Source: Duganella sp. CF458 (GTDB lineage Bacteria > Pseudomonadota > Gammaproteobacteria > Burkholderiales > Burkholderiaceae_D). From it: a stretch of 64,000 nucleotides of DNA. Location: NCBI RefSeq assembly GCF_900113115.1, contig NZ_FOOF01000009.1, positions 186,001 to 250,000 on the forward strand, written 5' to 3'. Shown in pieces: positions 34,819-42,230 of the stretch. The notes under the pieces were generated by a model. That model was not told the origin of the DNA. It did not search any database and was given only the letters and a program-made list of their open reading frames with translations. The first letter of the stretch is position 1, and every line of letters begins with the position of its first letter. Both the position numbers and the translations under genes were made by a program.

Positions 34819-35977
34819 CAAACAGATCCCATTCAACTGGCCTTACATGACGGGCAAGGAATTGCATTACATTGCCGAGGCCCATTTCAATGGCCGCCTG
34901 GCTGGCGATGGACCATTTACCAAGCGCTGCCATGCGTGGCTGCAGCAGCGTACCGGCAGCAGCAAGGCACTGCTGACCCATTCCTGTACCGCCGCACTGG
35001 AGATGGCTGCGCTATTGCTCGATATCCGGCCCGGCGATGAGATCATCATGCCGTCCTATACCTTCGTCTCGACGGCCAATGCCTTTGCGCTGCGCGGTGG
35101 GGTGCCGGTGTTTGTCGACGTCCGCGCCGATACCCTGAATCTCGACGAGCGCCTGATCGAGGCGGCCATTACGCCGCGCACCCGCGCCATCGCCGTGGTG
35201 CATTACGCCGGTGTCGCCTGCGAGATGGACACCATCATGGACATCGCCCGCCGCCACGGCCTGGCCGTGGTGGAGGATGCCGCCCAGGGCGTGATGGCAA
35301 CGTACAAGGGGCGCGCGCTGGGCGCCATCGGCGATCTGGGTGCCTATAGTTTCCACGAAACGAAGAACGTCATCGCCGGCGAAGGCGGCGCCTTGCTGGT
35401 GCGCGATCCAGAGCTGGTGTTGCGTGCCGAGACGGTCCGCGAGAAAGGCACAGACCGCAGCCGCTTCTTCCGCGGCGAAGTCGACAAATACACCTGGCAG
35501 GAAGTGGGATCGTCATTCCTGCCGGGCGAACTGGTGGCTGCTTTCCTGTGGGCGCAGCTCGAGCAGGCCGATGCCATCACCCGCGAAAGGCTGGCGCGCT
35601 GGGAGTACTACCACGATCTTCTGGAGCCACTGGAACTGTGCGGTGCGCTGCGGCGCCCGGTGATCCCGGCCGAATGCGAGCACAACGCGCACATGTATTA
35701 CGTGCTGCTCGATCCTGGCCTGGACCGCCAGGCGGTGCTTGACGAGCTCAAGCGCAACGGAATCGGTGCAGTGTTCCACTACGTCCCTTTGCATTCGTCA
35801 CCTGCCGGCCAGCGCTATGGCCGCGCCCACGGCCGCCTCGAGGTGACCGACACACTGTCGGAACGCCTGGTGCGCCTGCCGCTGTGGATGGGGATCACGC
35901 CACATCAACAGGAAAAGGTGGTGGAAGTGCTGACTGCCAGCGTCAAGCGTTCGGGCCACCTGGCCTGCGCCAGCTAA
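34811..35977 (+). CDS. wecE: dTDP-4-amino-4,6-dideoxygalactose transaminase
   Basis: A 388-residue PLP enzyme of the DegT/DnrJ/EryC1 family. WecE-type marks are 'IPFNWPYMTGKELHYIAEA', 'RLAGDGPFTKRC', 'LLTHSCTAALEMAALLL', and the PLP-binding Lys in 'YSFHETKNVIAGEGGAL'. In enterobacteria WecE turns dTDP-4-keto-6-deoxyglucose into dTDP-4-amino-4,6-dideoxygalactose. The RfbA and RfbB enzymes encoded earlier in the window supply that substrate. It is the last gene of the plus-strand unit and converges with the PIG-L gene across 22 bp. Confidence 0.9.
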   Translation: MSDKQIPFNWPYMTGKELHYIAEAHFNGRLAGDGPFTKRCHAWLQQRTGSSKALLTHSCTAALEMAALLLDIRPGDEIIMPSYTFVSTANAFALRGGVPVFVDVRADTLNLDERLIEAAITPRTRAIAVVHYAGVACEMDTIMDIARRHGLAVVEDAAQGVMATYKGRALGAIGDLGAYSFHETKNVIAGEGGALLVRDPELVLRAETVREKGTDRSRFFRGEVDKYTWQEVGSSFLPGELVAAFLWAQLEQADAITRERLARWEYYHDLLEPLELCGALRRPVIPAECEHNAHMYYVLLDPGLDRQAVLDELKRNGIGAVFHYVPLHSSPAGQRYGRAHGRLEVTDTLSERLVRLPLWMGITPHQQEKVVEVLTASVKRSGHLACAS

Positions 35978-35999
35978 CCCTACGGGGCTACTTGCTTAT

Positions 36000-36788
36000 T
36001 CAATCCCTATTTGTCCCGAGAGCGGCCTGGAGTCGATCTATGGCGGCGCGCAGCGTTGACCAATCGAGGAAAGCCCGTCGCTCATAGTAGAGAGGACCAG
36101 CGTGCGGTTGCGCCGCGAGGCGCTGGCCATCGACGCGCTGCAGTTGCTGGGCTCCATCGAAGAGATAGTGCAGGCAGACGAAGGGGAACAGTCCTACCCA
36201 GCTACGCCATTGTGATGGATAGGCAAGGCAAAGACGGAGGTAGCGCAAGCGGTCCACCCATCCAACCGCTTGCCGCTCCACCGGGCCATTGCCGGGCAGG
36301 GGAGACAGCACGCGAAACATCGGGCCGCGATAACCTTCTCCCTGGTAGAGCGAAAACTGCCTGATGATATCGAGCCGGCCTCGCATGGCCGGCACATGCA
36401 GCGTGATCGCATGCAGCAGGTCGTGGTCAGGGTGTCCTCCCTCCCAGGCCGGCACGTAACAGGAAACAATCTCCGGGTGGGAAGCGATAAACGCATTGAG
36501 CCATTCGGCCAAGTCTTCCACGCGCGTATGCAAGAGGCCATCGGCAATGCCCAGCTCCTGGCCAACAAACAATATGGCGTCCGGTGCGACTCCCAGCCGT
36601 TGGAGAACGGCATGCGATTCCGCGTTGCGGCGCAGCGGGTCAGCAGTAGTCGAGCCGTCTGTCACAAAGATGCAAAAGACTCTCCGGCCGGCCCGCCGCT
36701 CCTGCTCGATTTGATAGAACACGCCAAACTCATCGTCTTGATGCGGAAACAGGAAAAGAGCAAGTGGGGAACCGGAATCAGTACGCAT
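36000..36788 (-). CDS. PIG-L family N-deacetylase
   Basis: A 262-residue zinc-dependent LmbE/PIG-L deacetylase. The metal-binding motif reads 'LFPHQDDEFGV' (PHxDDE) near the N-terminus and the third ligand is in 'GGHPDHDLLH'. The family removes acetyl groups from N-acetylated sugars or related metabolites. The ATG at 36788 overlaps the end of the GNAT gene by 11 bp; an in-frame TTG at 36806 is possible. Paired with the acetyltransferase, it suggests deacetylation and re-acylation of an amino sugar. Confidence 0.85.
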   Translation of the reverse strand: MRTDSGSPLALFLFPHQDDEFGVFYQIEQERRAGRRVFCIFVTDGSTTADPLRRNAESHAVLQRLGVAPDAILFVGQELGIADGLLHTRVEDLAEWLNAFIASHPEIVSCYVPAWEGGHPDHDLLHAITLHVPAMRGRLDIIRQFSLYQGEGYRGPMFRVLSPLPGNGPVERQAVGWVDRLRYLRLCLAYPSQWRSWVGLFPFVCLHYLFDGAQQLQRVDGQRLAAQPHAGPLYYERRAFLDWSTLRAAIDRLQAALGTNRD

Positions 36789-37623
36789 CGAAGTCAATGA
36801 ACCCAAGGAAAACCGCGTCAGGGTCGATGGCCTTTATCCGCCCTGTCAGCGAGCGATAGATCAGGTTAAGGGGCGAAGGGCGCAAGCGCTTGGGAATAGC
36901 TATGTAGAGCGCGCGACGCTGCCAGGCAGGCGGCACCTGGCCGAGGAATAGCCGAAGCGGTGAGATCGAAGCCGCCTTGCTCTCCTTCGGCGCGATCAGG
37001 TCCACTTCCGCCGCCGCCATCATGGGGACGCCAGGCACCGCGGCCAGAAGTGTCGTGCGGCTTTTGCATGCCCTGGCGCTGATGGGATTGACAGGACAGG
37101 CGCAGCGCCAAGCCAGGGCCTGTTCACTCCAGATCCGCCGGAACTGCAGTGACGACGTGTCTTGCGAGAAGTTGATCCCTAAAGGGCCGACACCTACGCT
37201 GGCTTGCAAAGGCCCGACCAGCTGGAAACCCAGTTTGCGGGTGAACCCTGGCGTACTGTTGGCATTGGCCACACCATACACGGAATCGTAGCCGAGCTCT
37301 GCACCTGCAGCGTAAGTAAGTTCGGCCAGTTTCGTAAACAAGCCCTTGCCTTGATATTCCGGATGAGTCGCTGTGTTAAGCGACAACAGAACCGGCACCT
37401 CCTCGCTGCCGATTTTTGCCCGCGCTGGAATGCAGACGTAGTGGGCTGCCAGGCGTTCCCCATCGCGCGCATCAAAACCGACAACCTGGCCGTCAGGATT
37501 GCAACGATATAACCAGTCGAGATAGTCCCGGTTGAATTTGTCGACGCCAGGGAAGCAATCGGCGAACAAGCGGACATACTCAGCATATGCCGCCTCATCG
37601 CATCGAACAGGAGTGAACTCCAT
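36778..37623 (-). CDS. GNAT family N-acetyltransferase
   Basis: A 281-residue protein with a GNAT acetyl-CoA site in 'LNTATHPEYQGKGLFTKLAEL' split near residues 87-107, followed by 'YDSVYGVANANSTPGFTRKLGF'. The N-terminal part 'YVRLFADCFPGVDKFNRDYLDWLY' resembles GNAT proteins of surface glycan clusters. About 120 residues after the GNAT core are of unknown fold. The ATG overlaps the GtrA-like stop by one base (TAATG). Substrate unknown. Confidence 0.78.
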   Translation of the reverse strand: MEFTPVRCDEAAYAEYVRLFADCFPGVDKFNRDYLDWLYRCNPDGQVVGFDARDGERLAAHYVCIPARAKIGSEEVPVLLSLNTATHPEYQGKGLFTKLAELTYAAGAELGYDSVYGVANANSTPGFTRKLGFQLVGPLQASVGVGPLGINFSQDTSSLQFRRIWSEQALAWRCACPVNPISARACKSRTTLLAAVPGVPMMAAAEVDLIAPKESKAASISPLRLFLGQVPPAWQRRALYIAIPKRLRPSPLNLIYRSLTGRIKAIDPDAVFLGFIDFDAY

Positions 37624-37979
37624 TATTTGAATACCCAGTGTTTGCTTAACAGGAAGCCGTTCCCTGCAACGAGCGGCAAGGATATCACCTTCCCCAATAC
37701 CGGCATCTCCAGCCAATATTGGAACAGCGACACGCACAACATTGTCATGAGATAGTTGATCAGCACGACACCCATGAAGCGGACCAGCGTGGCGTGGGAA
37801 TAGCGGGCCTTGAAAGTCAGGCAGGTATGCAGCGCAAAATTGGCGGCCAAGCCTGCCGCGAAGCCAGCCGAGGCTGCAATCATATAATGCAGGCCGAGCC
37901 TGCCCAGCAGTTCCATCAGGCCTACATCGATCACGGCGCACGTGACGCCAACCAGGACGAACACCAGGAACTGGTTCAT
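37623..37979 (-). CDS. GtrA family membrane protein
   Basis: A 118-residue protein with four hydrophobic helices, beginning 'MNQFLVFVLVGVTCAVIDVG'. The GtrA pattern shows in 'ASAGFAAGLAANFALHTCLTFK' (split) after helix 2 and 'GNGFLLSKHWVF' at the end. Expected to help flip a polyprenyl-phosphate sugar made by the adjacent GT2. The start at 37979 gives the usual GtrA length; an in-frame ATG at 38051 would overlap the GT2 gene by 44 bp. Confidence 0.82.
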   Translation of the reverse strand: MNQFLVFVLVGVTCAVIDVGLMELLGRLGLHYMIAASAGFAAGLAANFALHTCLTFKARYSHATLVRFMGVVLINYLMTMLCVSLFQYWLEMPVLGKVISLPLVAGNGFLLSKHWVFK

Positions 37980-38007
37980 CCCTCTGCCGCGGTTTGCCGC
38001 GCCAGGA

Positions 38008-38964
38008 TCAGCCACGATGGATACGTCGCCTTGGCACAGAGGCGATGTCATAGGAGATAAAGGCCAGCGTCAGTTGCAAGCCTATCATTGCCGGCATCGC
38101 AGCAAGCATGACGGTACCCGCCGGTGTGGCGATTCCCGTTTGAGCAGACTTTGCCCAGTGATAGACGCCGTAAGTAAAGCCGAAACCCAACAGCCCGAGT
38201 CCGCATGGCAGTTCAATGGAAGCCAGGGACATATCGCGCAGATAATAATTATAGAAAATCCGCTTGGAGAGATTCCGCGCGTGCTTTACAAGAAATTCCC
38301 CGATGATCTTGGAAATCTTCAGGTTGCTGACTTCATCGCCATATTTGGCCTCCATCGGCACATCGACGGCGACTGCGCGCAGGGTATTTAGCCTGAAGAG
38401 CATGTCTGTCTCGAAGAAATAGCGTTGGCTGATCTTATGGAAAGGCAAATGACGTGCTACGTCGGCATGGATGGCGGTGTAACCGTTGGTTGGATCGAAC
38501 AGATTCCAGTAACCGGACGACAGCTTGCACATCAGCGAGAGCACCGCATTGCCAAACAAGCGCATTTTAGGCATCAAGCGAACGTCTTCGAGATCGAAGA
38601 AGCGATTTCCCTTGGTGTAATCCGCCTCTCCAGCAATAATCGGCGCAACGAAATCCGGAATCAAGGCGGGGTCCATCTGGCCGTCGCTATCGATCTTGAC
38701 CATGATGCCCATGCCATCGTCTATCGCAGCCTGATAGCCGGTCATGACCGCCCCGCCTACCCCCTTGTTTTCAGCATGCTTGATTACAGTGACCCGATGA
38801 TCCTTGCAGTTGTTCTCGACATATTCACCTGACTTGTCGGGGCAGGAGTCATCGATAACATAGATGCGTTTAACCTCAGGGCCAATGCCGTCGATCACAT
38901 CCAAAATGTGATTGCGTGCCTTGTAAGTCGGTATGACGACGGCGATTCCTGAATTTTTCCCCAT
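38008..38964 (-). CDS. GT2 glycosyltransferase, DPM1/GtrB-like with C-terminal helices
   Basis: A 318-residue protein: 'IAVVIPTYKARNHILDVI', 'IYVIDDSCPDKSGEYVE', 'KGVGGAVMTGYQAA' and 'MVKIDSDGQMDPALI' with the Asp-x-Asp site, followed by 'FFETDMLFRLN', common in polyprenyl-phosphate hexose synthases. Two hydrophobic helices lie near the C-terminus. It is the first gene of the GT2-GtrA-GNAT-PIG-L unit. Base composition is visibly more AT-rich than the rhamnose genes, which hints at separate acquisition. Confidence 0.85.
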   Translation of the reverse strand: MGKNSGIAVVIPTYKARNHILDVIDGIGPEVKRIYVIDDSCPDKSGEYVENNCKDHRVTVIKHAENKGVGGAVMTGYQAAIDDGMGIMVKIDSDGQMDPALIPDFVAPIIAGEADYTKGNRFFDLEDVRLMPKMRLFGNAVLSLMCKLSSGYWNLFDPTNGYTAIHADVARHLPFHKISQRYFFETDMLFRLNTLRAVAVDVPMEAKYGDEVSNLKISKIIGEFLVKHARNLSKRIFYNYYLRDMSLASIELPCGLGLLGFGFTYGVYHWAKSAQTGIATPAGTVMLAAMPAMIGLQLTLAFISYDIASVPRRRIHRG

Positions 38965-39065
38965 GAGGTTGCCTTAAGTTATATGCATCTGCCAAAGATG
39001 TCATTCTATCCGGGAGGAGGCTGTAGCGGCGTAGGGGGCGATCCGAGGTTGACAGAGTCATAAAC

Positions 39066-39096
39066 GAAAACGCCGACTGCAAGAGTCGGCGTTTTC
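39066..39096. terminator. Hairpin terminator downstream of tRNA-Phe
   Basis: A 13-bp perfect inverted repeat (GAAAACGCCGACT and AGTCGGCGTTTTC) with a 5-nt loop, with T-runs on both sides. It lies 12 bp past the 3' end of the tRNA-Phe gene on the minus strand and before the GT2 gene at 38964, so it should stop the tRNA transcript. Confidence 0.85.
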
Positions 39097-39108
39097 ACTT
39101 TTTATTCT

Positions 39109-39184
39109 TGGTGGCCCGGGGCGGAATCGAACCACCGACACAAGGATTTTCAATCCTCTGCTCTACCAACTGAGCTACCAGGCC
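39109..39184 (-). tRNA. tRNA-Phe (GAA)
   Basis: A 76-nt cloverleaf on the minus strand. The acceptor arm is GGCCTGG with CCGGGCC, one G-U pair. The D arm holds AGCTCAGTTGGTAGAGC, the anticodon loop is TTGAAAA giving anticodon GAA, and the T arm holds GGTTCGATTCC. The genome-encoded ACCA end is present at 39108-39112 on the complementary strand side. All parts match bacterial tRNA-Phe. It has its own promoter and terminator. Confidence 0.97.
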
Positions 39185-39194
39185 AAGGCGCGCA

Positions 39195-39224
39195 ATTATA
39201 GCAGAGGAAATTCCCGTTTGCCAA
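39195..39224 (-). promoter_or_regulatory. Sigma-70 promoter of tRNA-Phe
   Basis: On the minus strand TTGGCA (39219-39224) and a perfect TATAAT (39195-39200) are separated by 18 bp. The predicted start is only a few bases before the tRNA 5' end, and a GC-rich stretch (GCGCGCC) follows the -10 box, as in stringently controlled stable-RNA promoters. Confidence 0.8.
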
Positions 39225-39277
39225 GGACTCGACCTGGCAACCTGCTGGGTTGTTATAAAAGCAGTATTTCCGGAGAA

Positions 39278-41077
39278 TTACTGGTCCACTCTCTCTTTCG
39301 CTAGGGGTTCGCCAATTTGGTACAAGGACACTGGCCCCGCCTGATGTACCAGCCTAAAAAATTGCGCGAAGCCTGGTTGGGTACTGATGCCCGGCCAGCG
39401 TTCGGTATGGATCAGCAGGCTGGAGTAACCGGCATGGCGCAAGGCCTTGGACAGGTCGGCTGGAGCCAAGCCGCCAAAATCCCGATAACGTCCCGGACCG
39501 AAATGGTCGCCCCCAGTTCGCTGTGGCGCGTAATAGAGCGATTCTTCCAGGCCAAACTGATAGGTTCGACCCATCGGATGTTCACGCAAATAGGCCAGCA
39601 CCGGGTAGCCGGTGATTTCCCGTTGCAATATCGCCTCTCGGGCGACCGCAGTCGGTGCCACCATTTTCCAGCTCTTGCCGCCCCTCTTCAGCGCAAAAGG
39701 CAGTACGGCCAGAAGCGCCACGATGATGCAGGCCGCTGCTGCCCTGCTTTGCAGCCTGGATTGCGACCCGCCACCAAACCGGCTGCACACCGTCACAAAT
39801 AAGCAGTGCCATACGGCGGCGGCCAATAGCGCCAGCACGGGATAGAACGGCATCAGGTAGCGCGGGTAGCGCGAAGTCAGCAACCAGACTGCCAAGCCTG
39901 TGCCGGCAAAGATCATGGCGCCGGGCGCGCCCGGCAGGCGCCGCACTTTGGCGATCAATGGCGCCAGCAGTGCTGGCCAGATAACCCAGCTTGGCATACC
40001 CGCGTTGCGCTTGACGTCTTCAATCTGGAACTGATAATCCGCCAGGTTCCAGTCGCTGAAGCCGAATACTTTGCCCCCAATAGGATTGAACGGGTCGCCT
40101 GTCATCACGTAGTTCCTTACATACCAATATGCGCAAGGCAGGAGCAGGCTGACTGTGGCAATGAGCCAGTTGCGGGGCGCGCGCGTGCGTATCAGCAAAG
40201 CGACCGCCATCAGGGGCAGTACCTGCAGTGCCTGGTATTTGCTGCCTGCAGCAACGCCCAGCAAGAAGGCTGCCGCAGCCAGCAATACACCGCGCTGGGG
40301 TTGCTGTTGCCATTGATGGAAGGCTAGGCAGCCGGCGAAAACAAAGAGCATGACGCTGGTGTCCAGCATCGCGCCATCAAATTCGTTGCGCACCAGGCTG
40401 AGTAAGATGATGGCGGCGATGGTGGCTATGCTTTGGCCGGCATAGCGCTTGCCGGCCAGGTAGACCAAGGCAGCGCAGAGCCATGCAGCCAGTGCGTTGA
40501 TCAGGTGGGGCATTACATCGTCATAGACGATCATCGCCGCACTGAAGAGCAGATTCGTGTTGAAAGGGTGCCAAGGCGTGCGCAGCCAGTCGTTAACGCC
40601 AAGCCTGCCGTTCAGGACCCATTGCAGGGCGTGTGGCAAGTGGCTCTGCACTTCATCCCAGGCCAGCGGCGGGCCCAGCGGGTCGATGAGTGTCGGCAGG
40701 AGCAGCAAGGCGAATAGCAGCAGCGTGCCGCGTTCAGTCCAGTTTGCGGCATGCCAGCGCTGAGTCATCGAGGGGCCGCTGCGTGCCGGTAGCGCGCGCC
40801 ATTCCAGCACGCACAGACAGAGACCGAGCACCAGCGTAGCCGCTACCGGTATCAAGCGCAGCTGCCCAGCGACTGCCAGCAACTGCATGGCATAGATATA
40901 CAGGCCGATGCCGAATGCTGCCGCAATGCCATGCCACGGCAGTGCCCCGTCGGCTTCGCTTTGGGCCGCGCCCCGGTCCAGGCGGCGCAACACAGTGCGG
41001 CCAATACCCCAGCTGGCGCCTAGAAATAGCAATAAGGCGAAGTAATGAGCTGCCGCGTAAAGGAGTTTGTCGATCAT
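39278..41077 (-). CDS. Polytopic GT-C-like membrane glycosyltransferase
   Basis: A 599-residue protein with about twelve hydrophobic segments. The conserved loop reads 'PPLAWDEVQSHLPHALQW' near residue 135, so an Asp-Glu pair stands where GT39/ArnT proteins have their catalytic site, after three preceding helices instead of one. 'HPFNTNLLFSAAMIV' and 'GVAAGSKYQALQVLPL' also fit the dolichyl-phosphate-mannose mannosyltransferase superfamily. A soluble C-terminal stretch of about 120 residues follows the last helix. No partner gene overlaps it. Function beyond GT-C membership is unknown. Confidence 0.65.
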   Translation of the reverse strand: MIDKLLYAAAHYFALLLFLGASWGIGRTVLRRLDRGAAQSEADGALPWHGIAAAFGIGLYIYAMQLLAVAGQLRLIPVAATLVLGLCLCVLEWRALPARSGPSMTQRWHAANWTERGTLLLFALLLLPTLIDPLGPPLAWDEVQSHLPHALQWVLNGRLGVNDWLRTPWHPFNTNLLFSAAMIVYDDVMPHLINALAAWLCAALVYLAGKRYAGQSIATIAAIILLSLVRNEFDGAMLDTSVMLFVFAGCLAFHQWQQQPQRGVLLAAAAFLLGVAAGSKYQALQVLPLMAVALLIRTRAPRNWLIATVSLLLPCAYWYVRNYVMTGDPFNPIGGKVFGFSDWNLADYQFQIEDVKRNAGMPSWVIWPALLAPLIAKVRRLPGAPGAMIFAGTGLAVWLLTSRYPRYLMPFYPVLALLAAAVWHCLFVTVCSRFGGGSQSRLQSRAAAACIIVALLAVLPFALKRGGKSWKMVAPTAVAREAILQREITGYPVLAYLREHPMGRTYQFGLEESLYYAPQRTGGDHFGPGRYRDFGGLAPADLSKALRHAGYSSLLIHTERWPGISTQPGFAQFFRLVHQAGPVSLYQIGEPLAKERVDQ

Positions 41078-41182
41078 GGGAGGGACGCGATGGGATGCAA
41101 GTCAGAGGTGCAAATGGTAAAGGAAGTTGGTGCCAGCTGCCACATATAGTTGGGCAAGAGATATACCGGGAGGCTTGGGCGT

Positions 41183-42178
41183 TCACGGCGCGCGCTGGCG
41201 CGACTTCAATGTGCTGCCGTCCGGGGCGAACAGCAGCACGTGCTCGCCCATGCGCGGGCGGCCATCGGGGCCGGGCGCCAAGTGGCCAGGAGGGGCGGAC
41301 TGATACAACCAGACTTCGCGCCCGCTGTCGAAACGCCTGCTGAGCTGCGGCGCGCCGAGCGTTGACTGCGCCGCTGTACGATCGCGCGGCGCGGCCGGGC
41401 TGGCGGGCGGCGGGTCGTCCATGTACTCAAAGCTCAGCAGGGTGTCGTCGGGCCAGCTTCGGTCCCATACCGGGGCGAAGTAGCTGCGCTCCAGCAGCAC
41501 CTGGCAATCGCAGTAAGGCATTTCGGCGGCAGGCGGGTTGCCGGCATACAGCGTGTGGAAGGGCAGGGTGGCGCGCCGCTCGCCGGCCTGCAGCGTGATG
41601 GAAAACAGTGGCTTTTCCGCAAAGAACAGGTAGTTGCCGTGAGGGTCGCTGCATACCTTGTCCGGGCTGCGCAGGAATTCATCGAGCCAGGCAAACAGGT
41701 GGGCATTGTTCGAGACCAGTCCGGCTGCCATGCCGACCAGGCATTCCAGGCGCAGGTCGCCCAGGCGCCGCATGCCCTCCGGCACACCGGGGCTGCGCAC
41801 TTCGGCGCGCCATGTCATGGACAAAGTCTTGCGGTTGGCCAGCACGGCGGCGTCTTCGCGCCACAACACTTCCTTGTATTCCGGCGTGAAGCTGTTGTCG
41901 GCGCCGATCGGGACCGCCATGCTGGTGGTATCGCCTACCACCTTCAGCTTGATACCTTGCATATTAGTGCCCGGCTGGCGCGGCAGGAGACGGAAGCGCA
42001 AGGACGCCTGCGGCGCCAGCGCGTGCTCGCGCTTGAACCGCTCCACGCCTTGCAGCATCTTGCGGTAGGACTTGTCCACCGGTGAGCGGGTGTTGGGGAC
42101 TTCCACCGTGGGCAGGGCCATGGCCGAGGCCAGGGCCAGCAACAAAGTCGTTTTCCACATAATTGCAGATTGTGGCAT
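41183..42178 (-). CDS. Secreted protein of unknown family
   Basis: A 331-residue protein that I do not recognise. It begins with a short signal peptide ('MWKTTLLLALASAMALPTV' region), so it is probably periplasmic. The rest is mixed: 'LRFRLLPRQPGTNMQGIKLKVVGD', taken as two pieces, looks like a beta-rich start, and a later Cys pair 'PYCDCQVLLERSYFAP' stands out. GAGGA about 10 bases before the ATG at 42178 supports this start; the ATG at 42160 is an alternative and lacks a ribosome site. It diverges from the hybrid histidine kinase gene across 52 bp, so the two may be controlled together. Confidence 0.6.
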   Translation of the reverse strand: MPQSAIMWKTTLLLALASAMALPTVEVPNTRSPVDKSYRKMLQGVERFKREHALAPQASLRFRLLPRQPGTNMQGIKLKVVGDTTSMAVPIGADNSFTPEYKEVLWREDAAVLANRKTLSMTWRAEVRSPGVPEGMRRLGDLRLECLVGMAAGLVSNNAHLFAWLDEFLRSPDKVCSDPHGNYLFFAEKPLFSITLQAGERRATLPFHTLYAGNPPAAEMPYCDCQVLLERSYFAPVWDRSWPDDTLLSFEYMDDPPPASPAAPRDRTAAQSTLGAPQLSRRFDSGREVWLYQSAPPGHLAPGPDGRPRMGEHVLLFAPDGSTLKSRQRAP

Positions 42179-42230
42179 TCTGCTGAAATCCTCGCACAAT
42201 GAATGGGCGCAGCAGTGCGCTCGGCTACTG

